Shown piece after piece: positions 53,899 to 64,000 of a DNA stretch of 64,000 nucleotides; position 1 is the stretch's first letter; the number at the start of each line of letters is the position of its first letter. The position numbers and the translations under genes are program-made. A model generated the notes under the pieces. It made no database searches and was not told the DNA's origin. It saw only the letters and a list, made by a program, of their open reading frames with translations. Source of the DNA: Rhodoferax lithotrophicus (lineage in GTDB: Bacteria > Pseudomonadota > Gammaproteobacteria > Burkholderiales > Burkholderiaceae_C); assembly GCF_019973615.1 (NCBI RefSeq), contig NZ_AP024238.1, positions 3,431,989-3,495,988 of the forward strand, in the 5' to 3' direction.

Positions 53899-54245
53899 GG
53901 CACCGTAGACATCCTCACCGAACCTTAGTCAAGCACGCGAAACACTTTCGCGCACGGCTTGTTGGTATGCCGAAGGAAAACTTTCGTGGCGTGGTGCGCG
54001 GAAGTGTTGCGAGGTTCAGAAATTTTGTTCCTGGAAGCGCCCGGCGCATGTTATCTCGGCGAATTGACCGTTTGCTGGCACTATACGAATCCCGGTTTGG
54101 TAAAGAAACATTTGTGCTGGAGATAAGAAAAAAGATGGAGACCCCTTTGCCACGCTTCAACTGGCTCCCAGGTGGTTTTGCGTACTGGAGAAGTCGCATA
54201 ACAGGCGGCTCCAGCGGATCGCCTTCGGCTCCTGCTGAGCGCTAA
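53895..54245 (+). CDS. Integron cassette 4: small basic hypothetical protein
   Basis: A 116-residue, strongly basic protein (Arg-rich 'MRHRRHPHRTLVKHAKHFRAR', 'MLSRRIDRLLALYESRFGKE'). The start ATG falls within the altered right end of attC3 and the C-terminal 15 residues are encoded by attC4. This is common for cassette genes but also makes the frame less certain. No motif recognised; DNA or RNA contact is possible from charge alone. Confidence 0.5.
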   Translation: MRHRRHPHRTLVKHAKHFRARLVGMPKENFRGVVRGSVARFRNFVPGSARRMLSRRIDRLLALYESRFGKETFVLEIRKKMETPLPRFNWLPGGFAYWRSRITGGSSGSPSAPAER

Positions 54246-54253
54246 CGTTAAAT
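54196..54253. other. attC site 4 (short, 59-base-element size)
   Basis: 58 bases. Left GCATAAC (one departure from consensus), right GTTAAAT (54247-54253, consensus). Centre GGCGGCTCCAGC...GCTGAGCGCTAAC pairs imperfectly. Last attC of the array. Confidence 0.7.
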
Positions 54254-54713
54254 GGCTATGGAACCCTTGATCACAATTCGCTCCACCGCCTCAAATCGTG
54301 TGCTCCAAATTTGGTAATCAGGGTCATATTCCAATTATTTGATCAAAAAAGATAGCACCTTGCGCAATCAAAACAAGCGCTAGAGGCCCATATGGCATAA
54401 AAATTCCTGCGCAGTTTGGCTGCCACCCTCCCGCCCATTTTTCTTCTTGGTGCGGGTATGTTTTGTCTTCATCACCGCAAGATGGCACAGCGCTTCATCG
54501 CCACCCGCAGCAGTGCCGATCAGGTTCAGGTTTCATATGAAAATAGGCCTCTAGAGCTTATTCTGTATGCGCAATAAGCTATTGAGTTTGTAGCGTTTGG
54601 CGAATAGCTTCAGCGCATCGTATGGATGCCTGGCATGACGAACGAACCGGCCTTGCCCGGCTTTCAGCGAAGGCAGGCATACTTGACACCAGGCCATTTT
54701 CAGGAAACCCGCC
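54254..54713. other. Non-coding stretch with flanking block B
   Basis: 460 bases with no gene. It contains block B (see the repeat at 54344-54619), and the last 95 bases probably carry the promoter of the hydrolase. No sign of further cassettes. Confidence 0.6.
54344..54619 (+). repeat. Flanking block B: inverted pair of short repeats
   Basis: Copy 13 (54344-54404, minus sense: GATAGC-N3-TTGCGCAA...AAGCGCTAGAGGC-N2-ATATGGCAT) and copy 14 (54532-54592, plus sense: CTCTAGAGCTTATTCTGTAT, GCGCAATAAGCTATTGAGTT), then TGTAGCGTTTGGCGAATAGC and TTCAGCGCAT. It aligns with block A in order and direction, with about 65 extra bases in the middle. Confidence 0.8.
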
Positions 54714-55628
54714 ATGCTTGCCCGCTACCTTCGTTTCACCTACCTTGTGCAATTTTTGACCGGTGCCTTGCTCGGCACCTGGGGGGCGGTGGCCATGGCT
54801 CCGCATTGGGGAGCTAGCGCACTCGGCTTGGTGCTGATCGGTGGCTTCGGCTGGATTTTGTTTTGGCAGGTGGTGATCATTGGATTTTCCATGTGGACAT
54901 CCCGCACCGATGGGCCGCTCTGGCCCTGGCTACAAGCAACGTGGGGGGAACTCCAAGCGGCGGTGCTGGTGTTTGGCTTGCGCATGCCCTGGGTCAAAAA
55001 CCATCCCGGCATCTTGCTGCCCACTGGCCAACCCACTCCTGGGTCAACCGCCCTGCCAGTGGTGCTGGTGCATGGTTTTGTGTGTAACCACCGGGTGTGG
55101 GACAAGATCGTGCCAGCGTTGCGCCAGGCGGGTCACCCGGTGATTGCCGTGGATTTGGAGCCCCTGTTCACGTCCATTGAAGATTACGCCGCCTTGCTGG
55201 AGCGTGTGGTGCAAGACCTGCGCCGCCAAACCGGGGCATCCCAAGTGGTGCTGGTCGGCCACAGCATGGGCGGTTTGGCGATTCGGGCCTGGCTGCGCGC
55301 CTTTGGGGCCGCGCAGGCGGCCAAAATCATCACCCTGGGCACACCGCATCAAGGCACCCGTGCGCCACAGTGGGTTCACACCCCCAATGGGCAACAAATG
55401 GCCTGGCACAGCACTTGGCTGGCCGAACTGTCGGCCAGTGAAACACCGCAAAAACGCCAACTGATGCACCTGGCCTTGACGCAGCACGACAACATTGTTT
55501 ACCCACAAGTGGCGCAGCGGCTTGAGAGCGCCCGCGTGACCGAGTTCAGTGGTATCGGGCATCTGCAAATGTGTCTGGATGCGGGGGTGATCCGCTGGCT
55601 GTTGCAGCAAACCGCAGACACCCACTGA
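54714..55628 (+). CDS. Membrane-anchored lipase-like alpha/beta hydrolase
   Basis: A 304-residue protein. Two N-terminal transmembrane helices ('LVQFLTGALLGTWGAVAMAP', 'LGLVLIGGFGWILFWQVVII') precede a lipase fold: oxyanion 'VVLVHGFVCNHRVWD', nucleophile 'LVGHSMGGLAIRAWL' (Ser about residue 182), 'TLGTPHQGT' lid region, and C-terminal His in 'FSGIGHLQMCLD'. Similar to triacylglycerol lipases of the LipA/family I.1 class. The active site is likely cytosolic or periplasmic depending on topology. It is the first ordinary gene to the right of the integron. Confidence 0.87.
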   Translation: MLARYLRFTYLVQFLTGALLGTWGAVAMAPHWGASALGLVLIGGFGWILFWQVVIIGFSMWTSRTDGPLWPWLQATWGELQAAVLVFGLRMPWVKNHPGILLPTGQPTPGSTALPVVLVHGFVCNHRVWDKIVPALRQAGHPVIAVDLEPLFTSIEDYAALLERVVQDLRRQTGASQVVLVGHSMGGLAIRAWLRAFGAAQAAKIITLGTPHQGTRAPQWVHTPNGQQMAWHSTWLAELSASETPQKRQLMHLALTQHDNIVYPQVAQRLESARVTEFSGIGHLQMCLDAGVIRWLLQQTADTH

Positions 55629-55649
55629 AATCAGGCAGCCCCCAGGCCC

Positions 55650-56543
55650 TCACGTCACCAACTCAGAAGCGGTGCTGGGCGGCACATCCCGCCGAGCTGT
55701 CACCGAACTACCCGCCGCCGCCAGCATGATGCAACCCATGGCGGCCCATTGCACAACACCCAGGTGTTCACCGAGCATCAACCAGCCCCAAAAGGCCGCC
55801 ACGGCGGGCTCCAGACTGGTCATGATGCCAAAAGCCTCCTGAGGCAAGCGTTTCAGGGCCAGCATTTCCAACGAAATGGGCAGCGCACTGGAGATGCCGG
55901 CCACCATCACACCGTACAACAACACCGACGGAGAAAGCAGCGCGGCACCGGCGTGCCAGACCCCCATGGGCACCACGGTGAGGGCCGCCACCGTGAGCCC
56001 CCACGCCACCGAGTGCCCGGCATGCAAATGCCCCACCCGTTTGCCAAACACAATGTAGGCCGCCCAGCACAAGGCCGCTGCCAGCGCATAAGCCACTCCC
56101 TCAGGGTCCAGCCCGACCAGGCCTTGATGGCCAAAAGGCAACAACAAGCCCAAACCGAACACGGCCAGAGCCAGCCAGACAAAGTCCACCCGCTGACGCG
56201 ATGACCACATGGCCATGGCCAGAGGCCCGGCAAACTCAATCGCCACCGCCACACCAAAGGGAATGCTGCGCAGCGACATGTAAAACAGCAGGTTCATCCC
56301 GCCCAATGCCACGCCATAACGCAGCAGCGAGCCCGCATCCTGGTGCGACAAAGGCCAGCGCCAGGGCCGCCACAGCACCAGCACAATCAGCGCGGAAAAC
56401 CCCACCCGCAAGGCGGTGGTGCCCAAAGAGCCCACCTGGGCAAAAAGCTGTTTGGCCAGAGACGTGCCAATACCCAGCGCCGTGACCGAGCCCAACACGG
56501 CCAGCAGCGGTACGACATTTGAAAAACGGTGTGTAGAAGACAT
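55650..56543 (-). CDS. RhtA-like amino-acid exporter (EamA family)
   Basis: A 297-residue ten-helix transporter that matches the RhtA type in length and in 'SLAKQLFAQVGSLGTTALRVGFSALI', 'YMSLRSIPFGVAVAIEFAGPLA' and 'EMLALKRLPQEAFGIMTSLEPAVAAFWG'. RhtA exports threonine and homoserine; here the substrate is inferred only by similarity. Converges on the hydrolase gene and diverges from chrA. Confidence 0.85.
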   Translation of the reverse strand: MSSTHRFSNVVPLLAVLGSVTALGIGTSLAKQLFAQVGSLGTTALRVGFSALIVLVLWRPWRWPLSHQDAGSLLRYGVALGGMNLLFYMSLRSIPFGVAVAIEFAGPLAMAMWSSRQRVDFVWLALAVFGLGLLLPFGHQGLVGLDPEGVAYALAAALCWAAYIVFGKRVGHLHAGHSVAWGLTVAALTVVPMGVWHAGAALLSPSVLLYGVMVAGISSALPISLEMLALKRLPQEAFGIMTSLEPAVAAFWGWLMLGEHLGVVQWAAMGCIMLAAAGSSVTARRDVPPSTASELVT

Positions 56544-56608
56544 GCGCTGAAGATAACCGATGCCGTCCTGCCCCTAGAACGGTGCCCCTGCGCACTTGAT
56601 AATGGCGC

Positions 56609-57235
56609 ATGGCCTCAAACCCTACTCCAAACACTTTGCCTGACACACCCACCGACCAGCCCCGCCCCGAAAGCCTTGCCGCGCTGTTTTGGGCCTTTAC
56701 CGCCCTGGCTTTGCAAGGTTTTGGTGGTGTGGTCGCCATCACCCAGCGCGAGCTGGTAGACAAGAAAAAGTGGCTGACCCCCGCACAATTTCTGGAAGAC
56801 TGGGCCGTGGCACAGATCCTTCCCGGCCCGAATGTGGTGAACCTGTCATTGATGATTGGTGACCGCTATTTTGGTGTGCGTGGCGGCATGGTGGCGCTGG
56901 CGGGCATGCTGAGTTTTCCGCTGGTGATTGTGTTGTTGCTGGCGGCACTGTTTGCCGGTGTGTCAGATTCCCCGCACGTACAAGGTGCCTTGCGCGGCAT
57001 GGGTGCGGTTGCTGCCGGCATGATTGCCGCCACAGGCCTGAAACTGTTCACCGCTTTAAAGCAAAATGTGCTTGGAATGACCGTATGTTATGCGCTAGTA
57101 GCTACGACATTTATAGCAATTGCGTTCCTGCATCTGCCCTTGATCTGGGTGTTGCTGAGCCTGGGTGGCATTGGTGGGTTATGGGCTTACCGTCAGTTGG
57201 GGCGACTTGAACAAGCGTCCGCAGAACAACCATGA
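56609..57235 (+). CDS. chrA1: Chromate transporter, N-terminal half protein
   Basis: A 208-residue half-size CHR protein with about five transmembrane helices. Motifs 'ALQGFGGVVAITQRELVDKKKWL' and 'LPGPNVVNLSLMIGDRYFG' (PGP) are family hallmarks. CHR proteins expel chromate, probably in exchange for sulfate. The second half is encoded by the next gene, which overlaps as ATGA, so the working unit is a heterodimer. Residues of 'QNVLGMTVCYALVATTFIAI' arise from a repeat copy in frame, in a transmembrane helix. Confidence 0.88.
   Translation: MASNPTPNTLPDTPTDQPRPESLAALFWAFTALALQGFGGVVAITQRELVDKKKWLTPAQFLEDWAVAQILPGPNVVNLSLMIGDRYFGVRGGMVALAGMLSFPLVIVLLLAALFAGVSDSPHVQGALRGMGAVAAGMIAATGLKLFTALKQNVLGMTVCYALVATTFIAIAFLHLPLIWVLLSLGGIGGLWAYRQLGRLEQASAEQP
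57060..57122 (+). repeat. Short palindromic repeat, copy 15 (inside chromate transporter)
   Basis: CAAAATGTGCTTGGAATGAC, TATGCGCTAGTAGCTA, ATTTATAGCAATTG. Shares CAAAATGTGC at one end with copy 3 and GCGCTAG-N-AGCTA with copy 1; palindrome worn. In frame. Confidence 0.65.
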
Positions 57236-57828
57236 GCACGATCCTGAGCGCCACCGACTGGCTGGGCCTGTTGACAAACTTCATGGCCCTCTCGCTGCTG
57301 GCAGTGGGGGGAGCGATCACCACCGTGCCGGACATGCACCGCACCTTGGTCAACCAGCACCAATGGCTGACCGATAGCCAGTTCAACGCCGCCATTGCCA
57401 TCGCCCAAGCCGCACCCGGCCCCAATGTGCTGTTTGTGGCGCTGATGGGCTGGCAAGTAGGACTGAACGCGGCCAGTGGCTGGGCGGCAGGCTGGCAAGT
57501 CTGGGCCAGTGCACTGCTGGGCGTGCTGGTGTCGATGCTGGGTATTTTGCTGCCCAGCACCACACTGACATTTGTGGCCTCGCGCTGGGCCCACCAAAAC
57601 CGCGAATGGCGTGCGGTGCGCGCCTTCAAGCAAGGCCTGGCCCCGGTGGTGGTGGCGCTGCTGATGGCGACCGGATGGATTTTGACCACCGCGCAAGGTA
57701 CCAGTGTGACCCACTGGCCAATCTGGCTGCTGACCACCTTGGTGGCCATTCTGGTGTGGCGCACCCAGCTGCACTTGCTGTGGCTGCTGGGTGCAGGGGC
57801 CGTGTTAGGCTGGTTCAATCTGATTTGA
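57232..57828 (+). CDS. chrA2: Chromate transporter, C-terminal half protein
   Basis: A 198-residue half-size CHR protein. 'SLLAVGGAITTVPDMHRTLV' and 'AQAAPGPNVLFVALMGWQVG' are the second-half motifs. Start ATG 57232 overlaps the stop of the first half, ensuring equal translation. Forms the CHR pair with it. Confidence 0.88.
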   Translation: MSTILSATDWLGLLTNFMALSLLAVGGAITTVPDMHRTLVNQHQWLTDSQFNAAIAIAQAAPGPNVLFVALMGWQVGLNAASGWAAGWQVWASALLGVLVSMLGILLPSTTLTFVASRWAHQNREWRAVRAFKQGLAPVVVALLMATGWILTTAQGTSVTHWPIWLLTTLVAILVWRTQLHLLWLLGAGAVLGWFNLI

Positions 57829-57849
57829 AACTTTGACCGGACTATTGTG

Positions 57850-58641
57850 ATGATTCTCTCTTTTCTCCGCCCACTGGCGTTCTCCCTTCTGATCGGGAGT
57901 GCCTCCATGGCGGTCACCGCACAAACCAGCCCGCCGGAGATGCTGCTGCATTGCGGCATCACCATGGTGCGGCCCATGACCGAGATTGCCCAACTCTTTG
58001 AAAAACGTGAAAACGTCAAGATCATCATTGCCCAGGGGGGATCTGAAGATCTTTATCAAGCCGCCAAGAGCAGTGGCCAGGGCGACTGGTATTTGCCCGG
58101 TGAGCCGTCATACCGTACCCTGCATCTGAAAGAAGGTTTGCTGGGCAACTATGTGACGGTGGGTTACAACCAGATGGCGCTGATCGTGCAAAAAGGAAAC
58201 CCCAAACAAGTCAAGGCCAACCCCAAGGAAATGCTGCGCAAAGACCTGGTGGTGATTCTCGGCAATGCCGAATCGGGCAGTGTCGGGCTGGAGGCTAAAA
58301 ACGTGCTGGATGGCTTGGGTATCTACCCCAAGGTGGTCAAGGCAGCGGCTTTTTTGTCACCCGACTCGCGCAGCTTGATGAACGCCATGAAAAAGGCTGA
58401 AGCCGACCTGACCCTGAGCTGGCGTGCCACGGGCTTGTTTGCCGACAATGCCGCCAAACTCGATGTGATTGACCTGGACCCCAAGCTGGCCAAACCGCAG
58501 GCCTTGCTGCTGAACTTGCTCAAAAGCACCCAGCATCCCGAATTGGCGGGCAAGTTCATGCTGTTGGCGGCCAGCCCTGAAGGGCAAGCAATTTTCAGAA
58601 AACATGGGTTCCTGGACAGTCAAACCCCGCTTGACCGCTGA
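57850..58641 (+). CDS. Periplasmic solute-binding protein (ModA-like fold)
   Basis: A 263-residue binding protein. The signal peptide ends 'MAVTAQ'. The body fits the type II periplasmic-binding fold seen in ModA: 'LHCGITMVRPMTEIAQLFEK', 'VKIIIAQGGSEDLYQAAKSS', 'GNYVTVGYNQMALIVQKGNP' and 'ADLTLSWRATGLF'. No ABC membrane or ATPase subunit is adjacent. Instead a sensor kinase gene follows after 30 bases, so it may supply ligand information to that kinase. GTG 57847 is an alternative start. Confidence 0.8.
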   Translation: MILSFLRPLAFSLLIGSASMAVTAQTSPPEMLLHCGITMVRPMTEIAQLFEKRENVKIIIAQGGSEDLYQAAKSSGQGDWYLPGEPSYRTLHLKEGLLGNYVTVGYNQMALIVQKGNPKQVKANPKEMLRKDLVVILGNAESGSVGLEAKNVLDGLGIYPKVVKAAAFLSPDSRSLMNAMKKAEADLTLSWRATGLFADNAAKLDVIDLDPKLAKPQALLLNLLKSTQHPELAGKFMLLAASPEGQAIFRKHGFLDSQTPLDR

Positions 58642-58671
58642 CTAGCCATGGCTCACACTGAGCACTGAAAC

Positions 58672-62277
<3,606 letters not shown>

Positions 62278-62309
62278 AACAACCGGACAAAGCCCTGCGG
62301 TGTCTGCGT

Positions 62310-62759
62310 TCAGGCGGCGTTGATACGGGCCGCTTGCCATTTTTTCCAGGCTTGAAACCCACCAGCGACCGACAAGGCCTTGGGGTAACCCAGTGAGCGC
62401 AACAAGGCAGCTGCCGTCAGGCTACGCCGGCCACTGTTGCAAATGCACAACAACAGGTGGTCTCGCTCATGGTGCAACTGGTTGATCATGGTGAAGAAGG
62501 ATTTGGCATCCATGTCCTTGGGCTGCCCGGCATCCAGGATGTCCTGCTCGTCCTCCGTCAAGGTATGGCCCAACATGACTTTGACTTCAAACAAAGGGAT
62601 ATGCAAGGTATCGGGAATGGCACCCTTCATCTGGATCTCAAAAGTCTGACGGATATCCAGCAGCGTGGCCAAGCCCAGGTGCGTCAGTTCCAGGGCCGTG
62701 GGCAATGACATTTCCAGCATGGCATTGTTTTCGGGCAATTCGGATGCTTCAAGGTTCAT
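62310..62759 (-). CDS. Rhodanese-like sulfurtransferase domain protein
   Basis: A 149-residue single rhodanese domain. 'LATLLDIRQTFEIQMKGAIPDTLHIPLFEV' gives the CDC25-like fold entry, and the active loop 'CICNSGRRSLTAAALLRSLGY' has catalytic Cys and Arg residues. It moves sulfane sulfur, for example from thiosulfate, in the cytosol. ATG 62759 is preferred to the long frame from 62864, whose first part overlaps the divergent promoter region. It faces away from the sulfite exporter gene, a common association. Confidence 0.85.
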   Translation of the reverse strand: MNLEASELPENNAMLEMSLPTALELTHLGLATLLDIRQTFEIQMKGAIPDTLHIPLFEVKVMLGHTLTEDEQDILDAGQPKDMDAKSFFTMINQLHHERDHLLLCICNSGRRSLTAAALLRSLGYPKALSVAGGFQAWKKWQAARINAA

Positions 62760-62865
62760 GGGGTGACTCGCGATCATGGCAACACAGAACATGGGGCTGC
62801 TGTCCGCATTATCCGTTCGACTTTCGCAAGACCCTTTATATCCAATAGTGAATATGATCATCACG

Positions 62866-62876
62866 ATAATATCGTT
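62866..62876. promoter_or_regulatory. Palindrome CGATAATATCG in the rhodanese/TauE promoter region
   Basis: An 11-base palindrome in an AT-rich stretch between the two divergent genes. The site is in the right place to control both, and sulfide-responsive ArsR-type regulators use AT-rich palindromes in such regions, but no match to a specific consensus is claimed. Position is accurate to about two bases. Confidence 0.35.
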
Positions 62877-62911
62877 TGAAATATAACAATCAGACTTTAC
62901 AGTCTGGCCCC

Positions 62912-63703
62912 ATGCATGACATCGCTTTTATCTTCGCTGGTTTTTTTGTAGGTACCGTGGTCGGATTGACCGGCGTGGGGGGTGGCTCGCTCATGACCCC
63001 GATTCTGATATTTGTCTTTGGCGTGAAGCCCTACATGGCGGTGGGCACTGACCTGCTGTTTGCCGCCTTCACCAAACTGGGCGGCACGGTCAAGATGGCC
63101 CGCTCTGGCCTGGTGCCATGGCGTGTGGTGTTGCAACTCAGTGCCGGCAGCATTCCGGCTGCGCTGATCACCCTGTGGATTCTGAAAACTGTCGGCCCGG
63201 CCGATGCCGCCATCCAGCGACTGATGACCACCACCCTGGGCGTAGCCCTGCTGCTCACCGCTGCGGCCACCTTGTACAAGGCGCTGCGTGGCAAAGCCGC
63301 CCCGACTCGTATTGCGGCAGGCCAGGAGGCCTTGGTGCTGACCCCGCGCCACTGGAGCCTGCCGCTGCTGTTTGGCGCGCTGATTGGCACGCTGGTGTCG
63401 CTCACCTCAGTCGGGGCTGGTGCGATTGGGGTCACAGTGCTGATGCTGCTCTACCCCCTGCTACCGCTGCCGCGTATTGTGGCCGCCGACATTGCCTACG
63501 CCGTGCCGCTGACGCTGGTAGCCGGTGCTGGTCACGCCAGCCTGGGCTCGGTGGACTGGTCGATGCTGAGCCTGCTGCTGGCGGGCTCCTTGCCCGGCAT
63601 CTGGCTGGGCTCGCATTTCATGAGCCGTGTGCCGGAGCGCGTGATCCGCTCCCTGTTGTCGCTGCTGCTGGCCTATGCCGGCACCAAACTGATTGCCATT
63701 TGA
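62912..63703 (+). CDS. TauE/SafE-family sulfite or sulfoacetate exporter
   Basis: A 263-residue membrane protein with about eight helices. The N-terminal 'FIFAGFFVGTVVGLTGVGGGSLMTPILI' carries the GxGGG signature of the family and the second half repeats it ('GALIGTLVSLTSVGAGAIG'). It exports sulfite or small sulfonates. Start ATG 62912 is used in place of 62876. The cysI gene follows after 12 bases, which suits removal or control of sulfite near its reductase. Confidence 0.88.
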   Translation: MHDIAFIFAGFFVGTVVGLTGVGGGSLMTPILIFVFGVKPYMAVGTDLLFAAFTKLGGTVKMARSGLVPWRVVLQLSAGSIPAALITLWILKTVGPADAAIQRLMTTTLGVALLLTAAATLYKALRGKAAPTRIAAGQEALVLTPRHWSLPLLFGALIGTLVSLTSVGAGAIGVTVLMLLYPLLPLPRIVAADIAYAVPLTLVAGAGHASLGSVDWSMLSLLLAGSLPGIWLGSHFMSRVPERVIRSLLSLLLAYAGTKLIAI

Positions 63704-63715
63704 AAGAAAAACCCG

Positions 63716-64000
63716 ATGTACCACTACACCGACTTTGACCGCCAATTCATCCACCAGCGTGCCGCCCAGTACCGCGACCAGCTGGAGCGCAACCTCAGGG
63801 GCGAGCTGAAAGACGACGAGTTCCGCCCGCTGCGCCTGCAAAACGGCTGGTATGTGCAGCGCTACGCCCCGATGCTGCGGGTGGCCGTGCCCTATGGTGA
63901 GCTGTCCAGCCGCCAACTGCGTGTGTTGTCCAAAATTGCCCGCGACTATGACCAGCCCAGTGCCGCCGTGTACGCACACGCCAGCGCCACCCAGGCTGAG
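63716..64000 (+). CDS. cysI: Assimilatory sulfite reductase haemoprotein, N-terminal part (runs off window)
   Basis: The first 95 codons. 'MYHYTDFDRQFIHQRAAQYRDQLERN' and 'DDEFRPLRLQNGWYVQRYAPMLRVAVPYGELSS' are typical of the single-subunit nitrite/sulfite reductase used by Burkholderiales. It reduces sulfite to sulfide with a siroheme and [4Fe-4S] centre, whose Cys ligands lie beyond the window. The last visible residues 'YAHASATQAE' differ from the usual 'YGHFTTRQNIQ' region, so either a short variation or the window edge limits the call. Confidence 0.85.
   Translation, partial: MYHYTDFDRQFIHQRAAQYRDQLERNLRGELKDDEFRPLRLQNGWYVQRYAPMLRVAVPYGELSSRQLRVLSKIARDYDQPSAAVYAHASATQAE

Noticed and set aside
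47398..54619. CRISPR array from the regularly spaced repeats in the integron region
   Set aside because: Spacing is irregular, repeats are imperfect and occur in both orientations, and no cas genes are present.

Overview
The window reads as chromosome of a Burkholderiales bacterium, most likely a Comamonadaceae member close to Rhodoferax or Polaromonas. The basis is inference from gene content and neighbourhoods: tig-clpP-clpX-lon beside a Gly-Gly-Cys-Leu tRNA cluster, ompR-envZ, Bug-type TctC binding protein, HpnC, a PEP-CTERM protein, and a GC-rich coding style. A short palindromic repeat built around TAGCGCTT/AAGCGCTA is scattered through the whole window. It has about 15 copies, and about half of them lie inside or at the ends of reading frames.

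Layout. 1-3146: pepN (partial), HAD phosphatase, prfB with its programmed frameshift, alpha/beta hydrolase. 3367-3797: four tRNA genes. 3858-9962: protein quality control block (trigger factor, ClpP, ClpX, Lon) and tRNA-Leu(UAG). 10067-14304: a tightly overlapping operon (thermostable-hemolysin family protein, AMP-forming ligase, haem-oxygenase-like diiron enzyme, short-chain reductase, exported TPR protein) behind a PmrA/QseB-like box; its product is not known to me. 14393-18749: RND efflux pair behind a large palindromic operator. 18900-26866: HpnC, quinone oxidoreductase, two EamA transporters, PEP-CTERM protein, TctC, an SDR, and an SGNH-type gene cut by an in-frame amber codon. 26863-36650: Ser/Thr kinase-HDOD-GAF fusion, OmpR/EnvZ, YgiQ radical SAM enzyme, a 39-residue membrane peptide, Gfo/Idh/MocA oxidoreductase, acyltransferase.

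The accessory part is 36718-54620. First comes a 1447-residue protein with an N-terminal STAND-like NTPase and a C-terminal PD-(D/E)XK nuclease motif. It stands alone between housekeeping genes and between two repeat copies, and is a candidate anti-phage protein with unusual domain order. After cytosine deaminase, ArsC, a large unknown TPR protein, MOSC and GNAT genes comes a damaged integron (47639-54253). It consists of a truncated intI behind a LexA-like box, a degraded tyrosine-recombinase/IS91 unit, and four cassettes with recognisable attC sites. One cassette encodes a SIR2-domain protein typical of phage defence. The integron is bracketed by two directly repeated 215-275 bp blocks, each made of an inverted pair of the short repeat, which suggests mobilisation or deletion as a unit.

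54714-64000 returns to ordinary content: lipase-like hydrolase, RhtA-like exporter, a split chromate transporter, a binding protein next to a large hybrid sensor kinase, rhodanese, TauE exporter and the start of cysI. The last three suggest a sulfur-handling locus that continues past the window.
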